From Clonostachys chloroleuca (lineage: Eukaryota > Ascomycota > Sordariomycetes > Hypocreales > Bionectriaceae): DNA of 64,000 nt. The number at the start of each line of letters is the position of its first letter. The first letter of the stretch is position 1. The translations under genes were made by a program, and so were the position numbers. Positions 53,969 through 64,000 of the stretch are shown one piece after another. Location: positions 10,478,001 through 10,542,000 of the forward strand of contig JBANAY010000004.1 of assembly GCA_037952775.1 (NCBI GenBank), written 5' to 3'. The notes beneath the pieces are model-generated. The model ran no database searches. It was not told the DNA's origin and saw only the letters and a list, made by a program, of their open reading frames with translations.

Positions 53969-56900
53969 GGTGATGTAACGAATGGCAAAGCAAAGAGAGT
54001 ATCAGCGGGAAAAGGCAGTGGAGAATCGAGTCAAGCAGAAGACCAGTATGGGAAAGTTAGCGCTAGGAGAAAGAGAGGATGAAGGTGGTTTTGAAAGCCG
54101 TCAACTATCCCAGCTGAGTAAGAGGTCGAGGCATGTCCAGTCAGCCTTACACTGGTCTCTCGGTGATCAATTAGCTTCTTTACGTCAGTCAAGACAGATC
54201 CCGTTTTTGACAGCAACGGACAGAAGGCTAAAACCGAGCCTAGTGTTTGACCAAGGGATTCAAGACTGGGAACGAAGAGGAGCAGGCGGAGGGACATGGT
54301 GGATTCTTAAGACGCTCGCGAGGCAGAGCAAGTTGATCCTCCCATGACACACCAAGGTATCGTTTCGGCCGGGCGGCCAACCGAGCAGTGATTCATGATC
54401 AATGATGGGAATCTAGCAGCCAGGGGGCCCATGGTGATGGACAAGGGGGAGATGGGGTCGATTCACTGCATGGGTGGGCTAAGAATAGCTACTGGGCTTC
54501 CGGTCCACAGCGGTCCGTTCAGGCCATCGTTCTTTCCACGTTGTTGGCAGTTCAGCACTTCAGCTCATGCCCTGATCTGGTGCCAAGGAAGGTCCTCCTC
54601 CCCCTGATTACAAAGGCTCAGTGTGATGAGTGGCTGCGTTCCAGTGTGATGAATGCATTGTGCCTAACCAACAGGCACTCAATAACCATCCCGCCCCCGA
54701 TCCAAAAGGACCTAAACCTGCACCCAACAGAACGCAGGTCTCTCAATGGCGGTACCCCTCAGTGACTCGTGCGTGCGACCCAACGTAAGCCAGGCTATTG
54801 TCGTGCGGGGATGGCGCCATATCTAGCGAAATTAGCCTGTGTCAGGGTGTTATTTCGAGCAATCCTTCCAGCGTGAGACTCCATTGTGAACTGTGCCCAG
54901 TCACATTAGTGGGCCTCTCAATGCCAGCATCAATGGGAGCTGCGCCGGATGGCCACAGGACAATACGTGCTACGTAACCAATATCTGCGCCTCGTTGGTG
55001 ATGCCGTTGGTGATGCCGTTGGTGATACTGTTGGTGATGTCGCGGATGGCGCTTACGGGTGTGATGAGTCCAATAATCACAGCAAGAAGCGCCCAAGTGA
55101 ACTAACTTCACGTCATGTGCAGGATCAAGCAAGGTGGCATTGAGGATGGATACAATAGCCAACTGCCGCAAAGACACCTCCCTTGGGCGATCGACCCATG
55201 GAAGGGATTAAGGGATGCTCCTTGATTCGCAGAGCCAACAGTTAGCCGTTGTAACGGATTGGGCACATCAATAAGCCCTCCACCTGAAGATCCCGCTAAT
55301 TCAATTTGAGAACCCGATACGTGAGCCCCGCTACTTGAAGTTCAAATTGTCAGCTTTGCAGGGCACTTGCGACACCTAAAAAAATCAATTGCGATCCCGG
55401 CAGCTTACTCTGAATGTTGAATGATGGTGCATTCTATTTGTGATGGTTCACATCGAGAGGGTTAGTGGATTGTGAGCCTACATACTCCAGATGATCTGCC
55501 TCTATCGTATATCGCGGCCTCCTCGTTACTGTGATCTTGAGTCCGACCAGGTGAAGCTCAAGCCAGGGCACGGATCTTAAGCGCCTGCAATGTTTCGCAG
55601 TGCTTGCATGAATGTAATTATTTTGCAGCAGTCAAATTGACCGAGTCATGGTAACTGTTCTTTTCATCGGCGTCACCAGAACAATTAATTGGTGACCGAG
55701 TATCACTTGGTGGCAAGGTCATTCATTACACAGGACTGGGACCGACCGCAATTTCTGTGCTGACAATTACTGTCATCTTGACAGCATCACCTACCAACTT
55801 GAGCTACCTCCATCCATTGGTATCGCACCCTTCGGCCGGGCCGGAATTCGCGGGCTGCCATTCAAAGAGGTCCATGCTTTGACAGCACGAGCCAGGCTCC
55901 TCACTGGGCGCCGCATCGTCCAAGATTGGAGTTCCGTTGCTGGAACCGGGTCGTGGAGCTCGAGCGGATCAGCATTGTCGTTTTCCTTCTGGAACACCGT
56001 GAAACGCGTATTCGCTGGGTCGCTGCGCCGGGCCGTGTTTGAGCTTGAGGCCATCTTCGTTTGGTACATGCACCCTCGGGATACTCTGAGCCGCGTAATT
56101 CGTAATACCTAGACACAGTCAAGTGCTCTTTCGACGAGCCATCGTGGCACAGAAATGCCTAGTTGTAAGCTTCAGGCAATTAATGAGAGAGCTGGAATGG
56201 AATGGCAAATTGAGCGTCTGTCTCACCTGCACTCAGCTCATTCGTGACTCTCAGCGCGCCTCAATTGGCAGCTCCAGCTTGTTCACCGTTTTTTGATCCT
56301 GCCGTCGGAAAAATTTGGCCCTTGCGAGATGAAATGATCGTTGGCCCACGTGCGTGGTTGTGCTGACAATGAATCTAATTTTGGAGCCATTTTGATCGAG
56401 TGTTGCTGCTCAACTTGATTTCCCTTTTGTGCAAGCTGACATTGAAATTGGCAGGGGAGATTTTGATGTCTCTCCAGATCGTCTCGCACAATCTCGACCT
56501 ACCCTGCACCTAGTGTGTTTCTATTTCATTGAAAGACAACTGTACGGGACAGAGATCCCAAAATCAAGTGAAAAGCATTTCATAACTCTCCAATGGATGA
56601 TCAAAAATTTATTCCATTTTTCTCAAGTTAAAGAAATGCGGCATGCACGCCCGGAGTCGGGCAAGAAGCCAAGGTACGCGACGACTGCCAACACGGGCAT
56701 AAATCCCTTTCAAAGTCAATTGCTGTACTGATATCATTGTGATAGTCAGGTTTAATTGCGAACTTGGGCATACATCGTTGCACGTGTCGGGTATCATTTA
56801 TCTCGCGTAGCTACTGCGTGACTGCCACAAAATTCACACCCTTTCCCAGATGGAGGGCCTCAATGCGTTCAATATTCCATCCGCTCCATATATGTATCCT

Positions 56901-57233
56901 CAATCCTATGCCATACTCCCTAACTCCGATTTTATGATCCGTACATGTGCCATACTGACTGTTCAAACTGCACTAAAAGAAAATCCATATCCTCAATATC
57001 TGTCTTGAGACTATCGTAATCGTAACTCTGTCGTAATTCAGCAAACAAGCACTGCTCGTAAACGCATTCGAGTTGTGACATAAAAAAAAAAGAAAGAATA
57101 GTTCAATCCGGCCATCACTCGAGATATAGTAATGTAAACACGCCAAGCGAGAGAGAGGAAAGTAGAAGAAACATCAGAACTCCTGTCCCCGATGATACTG
57201 TGAGATGATCTGTGTGTTCTCTCCAAGATTCAC
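53969..57233. other. 3.3-kb gene-poor stretch
   Basis: The left end is the promoter of the F-box/ankyrin gene. Near 54.99-55.05 kb gttggtgatgcc is repeated about four times. A minus-strand frame at 56054-55791 (MASSSNTARRSDPANTRFTV with PVRSLARAVKAWTSL) could be a small gene but has no support beyond being open. The rest is AT-rich without motifs. Confidence 0.4.
54993..55041. repeat. short tandem repeat, unit gttggtgatgcc
   Basis: Four consecutive 12-bp units, the last two imperfect (gttggtgatact, gttggtgatgtc). Confidence 0.7.
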
Positions 57234-59131
57234 CTAGCAATCCTGGATTTGCAAACCACTCATATCCTGGCGGAAGATGGGCTCCGACTTGGGCTTGATG
57301 GCAGGGACTTTCTTCAGGTACTGGACTTGGTACGCCTTTCTACGGCGGATGACCTCCCAAGGAACCGGCAAGAAATCTCTCCTGGGGGAAGACGCTATGT
57401 GGATGCGGATGCCGTCGATGGTCATGCTGCAGATCTTTGTATGATCTTCCCACGTGAACGGGACTTCGTCTCCGTTGTCGCTGCTGGACTTCTCGTGTTT
57501 CTTGAAAACAGCGTGAGCGAGGCCGAGCAAGATATAAGGGTCGGAGCGAGGACTCCACTCGGGCTCCCACTTCATCCAGAGCTCGAACCCATCGCAACCT
57601 ACGTATCGCAGGTTGGGTGCGGCTGCTAGGGTGGCTCCGACTCTCCACTGTACCATGAGTGTTAGCTCTGTGCTCATGCGGTCGGGTTAGGATCAACTCA
57701 CGGCTTTCTTTTCATCGGGCGCAAAGTGGAATTCCTCCAGACCTTGTAGGTTGTCGATGAATATTTTGACTTCGCTCTCTGAAAGCTTGGGAAATTTGAC
57801 CTCCCGAGCTATCTCTCTGAGGCTGGTCTCCCACTCAGTGTGGGTGAACTTCAAGACCTTGAGATTCTTATGCTGGATGACGGCTTCTATCAATGCAGGA
57901 TAGAATTTGAGCATACTGTAGCCGGGAGGATTGGCAAACTGGTTGTAGTTCTGGACCTCTAGTCGGGTCAGAGTGTCAAAGCTTGCGATGAGGCGTGTCA
58001 TGTCGGTAGTAGACATCACGTTCGGTCCGTCAGTGGTCATGGCAAACCCCAACCAACCGAGGCACAAGCTTCTCAGCTGGACACCTAGACTTGGCCGGAT
58101 TGGTGAACGTAGGCTTCTCACAACGACGTCGAGGAAAGGGCGCTGAGAACCGTCCAGGTGCTTGATACTCAGTTCGTCCAGGTTGGCAAAGTCGACCATC
58201 TTTGGGAGAACACTCAGTAAGTCTGGATGAAACTCAACGGTGCTCAGCGTGAGCTCCTTTAAGGCCGAGAGAAGAGGGAGTTGGTCTTCGCGAGAAGAGA
58301 GCTCACGAACCATTCTCCTCCAGTTATACTCCCACAAGCCCTCAAAGAATGGCTGCAGCTGCAGCCGCTTCAGAGTCTTGGCCGACCTTAGGATCATCAT
58401 GGGGATTGTGTGATCTCCACATGCCATGTCCCCGCCGAGGCTCAGATATGTCAGGTCTCTCAGGTGCCTCAAGGCCTGCAGACTGTCGGGCTTCTCATCG
58501 TTCCACAGACCCACCTCCTTTAACTTGTCGAGGCGGAGGATTTGCGCTACCATATGGCTAGCTTTCTGTTAGTATCCTGTCCCGTAAGCCTTGTGGAAGT
58601 ATTAGGTCTTAGCTCCATACTCAGTAAGCAGGTCACAATGCAATCCCTCTAAGGAGTGCATGTTGTCAAGCGCTTGCCCAAGCCATCTTATGGCCAACCT
58701 GATACGCCGAGGGTCCTCAAACTTGGCTATCCCGCTAACAAACAGCCTCTGCACGTGGATGGCGCCGCCCGGGACTTTAAAGGCACGCTGCCACGTATGG
58801 CGATAACTACTCCCAAGGGATTGGAAACCCAGGTTGTGGATGTGTGGCCGTAGGAGAAGTTGAAATTCGTCCCAATCATTGGGACCGAGGACTTGGACCG
58901 AGACGGTCCGGTAGAGCCTCGACGTAGTATAAATACGCCACCTTCTGCTGGCGGCGTTTAGCTTCGCCAAGTTTTTTAACTCGGGAATCTAGAATGTTAG
59001 CTTTCAGCTGACTACAAGGCTACGGGATTTTCCCTGCTCACATGATCAAGTATGATGCCAACAACCTCTCCAGGCATAGTGGAGATGATGTCGTTGGCAG
59101 GGGCGGGCAGAAGAGGCAGAGGGGAAGACAT
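57234..59131 (-). CDS. F-box/LRR-like protein
   Basis: Four exons, 59131-59042, 58988-58621, 58557-57702 and 57647-57234, join in frame (introns of 53, 63 and 54 nt; phases 0, 2, 0) to give 575 residues. Residues ~14-60, spanning the first splice, read ISTMPGEVVGIILDHIPELK and NLAKLNAASRRWRIYTTSRL, a clear F-box. The remainder has irregular leucine-rich segments such as LRHLRDLTYLSLGGDMACGD, ALKELTLSTVEFHPDLLSVL, ANLDELSIKHLDGSQ and LRSLCLGWLGFAM, the texture of fungal F-box/LRR proteins. A Cys-poor C-terminal part (AAPNLRYVGCDGFELWMKWE) ends the chain. It probably acts as an SCF adaptor; the substrate is unknown. The upstream ATG at 59131 is chosen because it leads directly into the F-box after a short Pro/Leu stretch. 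Confidence 0.82.
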
Positions 59132-59889
59132 GTTGCCGTTGCTTTGGAGTTGGTCTTCTCTGCTTAGTAGGATGTTATGTTACACGAATGGACTTGGGAC
59201 TGGCCTACGAGGGAATACGTAGTGTGGGAAAAGCGGGGACCAGATACCAGTGGTCTATTGGGGGGAAAAAATAGTGAGGACGCGTCCGGTCAAGTATTTG
59301 TTTATTATTGTGTTGAGAGACGAAGTAAACGGGAGACGCGGGTGGGGGAAACACGCCTCTCACTGGGCAACGATTCAACCGTCAAGTACTTCCGTACCTG
59401 CATAGATTTGCCTCTTTCTTTGCCTGTGGTATTTATCATTCCATTCTGATTCTATAATGTGTCATATGAAGAGCGTTGGGAAGTCCTTGAGAGGCTGATG
59501 CAGTAGTACTCAATTAGATACATGGACAGCCATTTAGCACCAACACTAGAAGAAAGCCCTCAGTCACCTTACACGGATATAAAAGATTCGTACGACCAAT
59601 AGGCTTCATTGAGTTAAGTGAGACGAGTAGTGGATTTAGGATGTATGGGCGACATGACTGCTGTCCCAAATTCGCTATCTATCACATGTAATCGGGCCAT
59701 TGTTGGCCATTCAGACGTTCAGAATGCTGCAAGTGTGTCATAGCACTACTAACCTGGGGTTGTACAGCATCAATAGTTTTAAGCCAGGTGTTGATCAGTG
59801 GGGTATTGGGTTTGTCGCCTTTTCTGCCCGAGATTAGAGACCGAAACAGTGTTCTTGGTGATTGTTCTTATTGACCAGCTATATGCACT
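59132..59889. other. divergent intergenic region
   Basis: Between the F-box/LRR gene (minus) and the low-complexity ORF (plus). No motif is recognised. Confidence 0.35.
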
Positions 59890-60810
59890 ATGATTCACAA
59901 GATGACGTGCACCCCTCCTGCATTAAACACCCCGCTTCTCGTTGCACATTTATTTTTCCTTTTCATTCTTCTTCGCCCTTTCATTTTTGTGACTCTGATT
60001 TATTCTTTGGACTTTCATCTCGGTTCAAGACAAACTAAGCTTTTTGGGACTGCTTCCAGTCGGTGGTTGCAGCCTTTGATCACGCACAGAACCCATCGAT
60101 CCGCAAAACTCTCCACTGCCAACGAAGAAATGGAGGGACGTACCGACCCTAGGCCATCGAGATCCAGCCGGCACTCGGAGCAGCGATCGCCCGAATCTCA
60201 GGGGCATTCCAGAGACAGTCGAAGAGGCGGGCGACCTTCTTGGAGGGAAAGACATCCATTAGGCCCCTATCAGAGACCACCCCGTGCAGGCTCTGCCCAG
60301 TCGGGCCTGGCTACATCCTGGGCCGCGAATCAAGATGACGAAGCTGTGATTGTGACTGCCTCCAACAGTGATGCGGCAGCGCCAGCAGGAGCTCCGAATC
60401 CGTTGGCCAGTGCCATGACCGACTTGAGACTCGACGCGGCCCCCTCGGCCTCGAACACCAACGTCCCGCATCAAAATCCCTCGGACAACTCTGACCATAA
60501 CGATCTAAATCAGGGTCAGGGAACTCAGTCGTATCGAGAAGATACCGCGGTCTGGGTGCTCTATGCTGACGCAACCCAGCCTCATCCCCCGATAGACTTG
60601 ACTACCCTTCTCGCTGGTGGTAGCAACCAATCACAACCAGCTCAATATCAATATGGCATTGTGAGATATCGTTATCGAGATACCTCTAGTACCCCTCGCC
60701 ATTCTGGTAGCCACCAGCCTCATCGATCTAATACCTTGGTTCATGACTTCGGGTATCCCGCTGGCAATACTCAGCGCCATCCGGAAGCGGATGACAGGAG
60801 AGATGCATAG
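59890..60810 (+). CDS. hypothetical low-complexity protein, possible N-terminal membrane anchor
   Basis: An open frame of 306 codons. From the first ATG (59890) it has a hydrophobic stretch (PLLVAHLFFLFILLRPFIFV), which would be a membrane anchor or signal. If translation starts at the ATG at 60130 (MEGRTDPRPSRSSRHSEQRS) this part is lost and the protein is a 227-residue disordered polypeptide rich in Ser, Arg, Gln and Pro. A short ordered-looking piece is REDTAVWVLYADATQPHPPI followed by QYQYGIVRYRYRD. No family is recognised. Length and codon texture suggest a real gene, but this is not certain. Confidence 0.45.
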   Translation: MIHKMTCTPPALNTPLLVAHLFFLFILLRPFIFVTLIYSLDFHLGSRQTKLFGTASSRWLQPLITHRTHRSAKLSTANEEMEGRTDPRPSRSSRHSEQRSPESQGHSRDSRRGGRPSWRERHPLGPYQRPPRAGSAQSGLATSWAANQDDEAVIVTASNSDAAAPAGAPNPLASAMTDLRLDAAPSASNTNVPHQNPSDNSDHNDLNQGQGTQSYREDTAVWVLYADATQPHPPIDLTTLLAGGSNQSQPAQYQYGIVRYRYRDTSSTPRHSGSHQPHRSNTLVHDFGYPAGNTQRHPEADDRRDA

Positions 60811-63252
60811 CCTATTTGTCACTCGCAATTAGGCCAGGACGGATGTTCTGACCAAGACCAAGACTTGTGATGATTGAGTAACACTGCAAATGCATTTCAT
60901 AGCTATCCAACGAGGCTTTAACGACGGATTCATCTTTGAACTTTGGCGCTCTGTTTCAATGTTGTCTGTCCGTAGGGGCTGTTGGATCTGACAAGCTTAA
61001 GCCTGCTAGCATCTTATAGTTATCCAGAATTACTTTATGAATTTAACAGTACGCGTTGTCTATCTTATGAACCTGGGTAATTTTCACACTTCGTGGCATA
61101 ACGTTAGATGTCGATCAACGATCAGTAGAATCAGGATCACAGCCAACTCAAGGGTGGAGTGCAGCATCCTTTAAACAGCTGGTGGAGAATTTCTTCTCAA
61201 TGCACAACGCATATACATACCAATAAACCTACCATAGAAAATTATGAGTGCGAAATACGAAACGTATAATTCACTGAGACCACAAGGTGTCTATCCATGG
61301 AAATACTGCCCCAGCCATCTCAAGCTGAGAGCGGAAGTAGGAAAGTTAAGCTTGATCACAAGCAGCCTGTGGCCAGGTATGCTTCTGTTGACATGAAACT
61401 AAATTTTCATTCTGATTTCTCCCCAAGTAGTGTAAACTTCTCGAGTACTGTCTACTTGTACTTGTCCAGTCTCCCTCATTTTGATCCAGCATTTGTCCCC
61501 TGGCTTCCGGTAGTAAGTAGAACTGGTCTGCCACATCGCTTTCCCACCCGTTCTCACCCCTGGCCCGACTTTGGTGCCATGATTCCACTCCTCGTTATCA
61601 AATTCCTCAGAAGGATCCTAAAGTAACTCAGTCATCGCCGCCCGAGTAAAGGAGGAAGGTACTAACCATCTGTGCCAGTCGTATCGATGACGATGATGCG
61701 TACGTAAAAAGAAGTTTGCAGGCAATTAGCCACCGTAACCAGCAAGCGTATTGCCGAAGAGTTGTCGTGGTCGAGGAAGTACTGTCTTAGGATATGCTGC
61801 GCCTGAATTAGAATCCCGGTCGCTGTGATGGAAATGTGAAGGGTTTGTGCCCAAGCACCGCACGATTCAACTTAGGCACCTGATATCCATCCAAAGCCTT
61901 CGCCAACAGGAAAACGCAAACTCATGTGGAACGCTTCATCCTCGGATGTTCTAACTACTGGGGCAATACCGGTAGAAATCCTCCACGTGAATCACACCAC
62001 ATAGGCGGGGCTGTACCAATAGCACCACCCCAATGGCGGGGCCAGCGGCAGTGCGCCCCAAAGGTGGGTGATCTGAGTGAAGCGCTGCAAGCTAAACTTC
62101 AACAGGAAACCAGACCTCGTAGAAATAAGGTTTGTTTGGCAGTTTTTGAGTCAAATGGTACCAATTAGCATGTGTCGAGAATGCAGGCCTCCAGCTAGCA
62201 CCGACTTAGCCGGAGGACCATCGCATAAGCAACTATCAAAACCATTTTCCATCGCATCGCGTAATATTCTGAGTACTGCATCTGGATCCCTAATGCCTCC
62301 TATCATCCAGTCGGAGGCTCTGCGTTTCAACCAATGATTGTGCGTGTGGAAACAACAGGGAGCTACCCCACATCACCGATACTACAATGCCAGCTGGCTG
62401 ATTACCGCAGCGAAGGTGATTCGTCTCAGCATGTCGCATGTTTACCACTTCACTCTAGCTGCCTTTTGCAATTGTTTCTGCATCAATAAACCCCGGACAA
62501 TGTTACTCCAAATAGGTGTGATGCGAATAGGATTATTAGAGTCGCCGTGCTAGTGCGTGCAGGGTCTGGGGCAATCCGTGGGTCTAGCAACGGGAGGAGT
62601 GGAGCAGCCGCTTAAAGCCGGTGGGCCATCCCTAAAAGCCAGCCGGTGGACCGATTCTTCCCACCCACCCAAAATCGCACATGCAGCCACCAATCCGACC
62701 ATCAAGTATGGGTGTGAAGTTAGAAACGCATAATCCAGTGTTGGGAACTATGGGGCAAGCAATTCGCGGTCAAGGAGACCCGGTTCATGATTTGGTTCGG
62801 AGGCCTGCGTTCTGGTGTGGGTGCCTACCCATATTTTTCGGGTGATCGGAAAACTCCCCGGCCCTTGGCGGTGCCGAACAGCAAATCCCTTGCACTTAAC
62901 AATTTATTATTAGCTAACGGCTGCAGCTAGCTAGTGAGCACCGTGCGAGAAAACAGACGGCCCGAGAAGAAGAATGACGCACCGTGCTGGGCACAAGCGG
63001 GCACTAACACAAGCACTAAAACAGCTCCCGAAGCACACCAAATGTGCTACCAAGTGCCGAGCAACTATTAAGGCACCTTACCTATAAGAAACCGTCGGGT
63101 ATTGAGACAGAGCTCCAGGTCTTCTGCCATGACGCTCCTCCCCCTCACTCAGCTCATTCATCGTCTCTGTCGCCCGCGTGCGCCATCTCCCATCCACGAA
63201 GCTGTTGCCAGCCCACCGTGCTCCTTCTCCGTCGATCGCCTTTCCGGCAAAA
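60811..63252. other. 2.4-kb intergenic region
   Basis: No recognised gene. Short frames only. The right end (about 63.0-63.25 kb) is C/T-rich on the plus strand and should be the promoter and leader of the gene at the right edge. Confidence 0.4.
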
Positions 63253-64000
63253 ATGGCTTCCGTCCCCCATCCGAATGTGGTGCAAGATGCGGTGCCGGTT
63301 CCTGAAGCACCCCCAGAGCCAGAGGACTTCCACTTCGACTGGAGCAGGGTTCCAGCTTATAGGGGCGCTTGGGCCAACGAACCCATTATCTGCACCGATG
63401 ATGAGGACGACCGGTCTGAAATAATCATAAACGACCCTGATCTATTTCGCTACCCTCTCGACAATGGCGAACTCCAACGCCTCTTTTATCCTCTGCGCAT
63501 GCCAAACGCTGGCTGGCGCTACCTGCTGGAATTTGGTCAAGAGGTAAGGAGACTGTCCAGATACGTCGAAACCCACCCCGACTTCAGCATGCGAGCAATC
63601 GAATACCTGCGCGGCCCCCACGACACGGGAATGCGCCAGTCAATCATCATCCGACACTATATCAAGAAGCGGTGGGAACGTCTAGGCGTCTGGAACCATC
63701 TCTGGGGTATTCCTGGTCGTCTCAATCCGGGAGTGATCGACCACACGGATTTTTGGGTGTGGGATTGGGAGCGTCCATATGCCATCCGCGACCCAGACCA
63801 CCCTCTTCGACGTATGCTTCGTCTTCGTCAAGGACTTCGGCAGGGACAGGCCGGCCCCCGTCCCCCACACGGCACCCTCGCCAGTGATGCTTCAGCCCGT
63901 GAGGCGGAAGCCTTCCTGCTGTCTCGGCCGTTCTTCATGCTGAGACTCGAGGAGTACGAGGAGTTACAGCGTATGGGACGGGGCAACGACAGTTGGGATG
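63253..64000 (+). CDS. uncharacterised protein, 5' part only (runs off the window)
   Basis: An open frame from the ATG at 63253 (MASVPHPNVVQDAVPVPEAP) continues without a stop to the end of the window, 249 codons. The N terminus is Pro/Glu-rich and then acidic (CTDDEDDRSE). An ordered, Trp- and Arg-rich region follows: GWRYLLEFGQEVRRLSRYVE, HYIKKRWERLGVWNHLWGIP and DFWVWDWERPYAIRD. The last part, FLLSRPFFMLRLEEYEELQR, is helical. I recognise no named domain. The codon use, even texture and C/T-rich leader make it a real gene. An intron or stop beyond 64000 cannot be judged. Confidence 0.65.
   Translation, partial: MASVPHPNVVQDAVPVPEAPPEPEDFHFDWSRVPAYRGAWANEPIICTDDEDDRSEIIINDPDLFRYPLDNGELQRLFYPLRMPNAGWRYLLEFGQEVRRLSRYVETHPDFSMRAIEYLRGPHDTGMRQSIIIRHYIKKRWERLGVWNHLWGIPGRLNPGVIDHTDFWVWDWERPYAIRDPDHPLRRMLRLRQGLRQGQAGPRPPHGTLASDASAREAEAFLLSRPFFMLRLEEYEELQRMGRGNDSWD

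Noticed and set aside
1..64000. tRNA, rRNA or CRISPR features
   Set aside because: No cloverleaf with a GGTTCGANTCC-type arm, no rRNA-like block and no regularly spaced repeats were found; CRISPR is not expected in a fungus.

Overview
The window is nuclear DNA of a filamentous ascomycete (Pezizomycotina; a Sordariomycete-like fungus fits best, but the genus cannot be fixed by eye). Genes are split by short introns of about 47-75 nt with GTRAGT-type donors. The families present are typical of such fungi: Zn2Cys6 regulators, F-box proteins, a STAND/NLR protein, the Fet3/Ftr1 reductive iron uptake pair, Helitron and Ty3/gypsy relics. Density is low for a fungus, with about fourteen credible genes in 64 kb. 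The rest is gene-poor DNA holding relics, so this looks like an accessory or fast-evolving region.

Layout. 1-16 kb: a nucleotidyltransferase-like protein with an Ala/Lys/Gln-repeat N terminus (1.9-2.9), a relic (about 4.0-4.4), an F-box protein with Cys-pair motifs (6.5-8.1), an empty stretch, then a truncated NLR with an alpha/beta-hydrolase-like domain fused to NB-ARC (13.9-15.4). 16-30 kb: a frameshifted SnoaL-like gene, a small secreted protein, a kinase-like protein, a four-exon uncharacterised gene, a regulator carrying two C2H2 + Zn2Cys6 modules (25.2-27.3), and a fucose-lectin-like membrane protein with two frameshifts. 30-47 kb: mostly decayed DNA with a 27-bp inverted repeat, a broken phosphotransferase-like gene, a truncated saccharopine reductase, a BTB gene, a Helitron relic and a truncated Ty3/gypsy pol. 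47-64 kb: the divergent FET3-FTR1 pair, a TPR scrap, an F-box/ankyrin protein, an F-box/LRR-like protein, a low-complexity ORF and the start of a gene that runs off the right edge.

How they work together. The only clear functional unit is FET3-FTR1: a ferroxidase and a ferric permease, transcribed apart from a shared 748-bp promoter that carries four exact ATCWGATAA motifs, the site of the iron-responsive GATA repressor SreA. Three F-box proteins and one BTB protein are candidate ubiquitin-ligase adaptors, but nothing links them directly. Five of the recognised genes (SnoaL-like, lectin-like twice, phosphotransferase-like, FET3) are each broken by one-base shifts, most of them in or beside short C/G runs. 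This suggests either recent gene decay or uncorrected homopolymer errors in the assembly, and it should be settled before any of them is called a pseudogene.

Exon limits were worked out by hand from reading frames and splice signals; family names rest on recognised motifs, not on searches.
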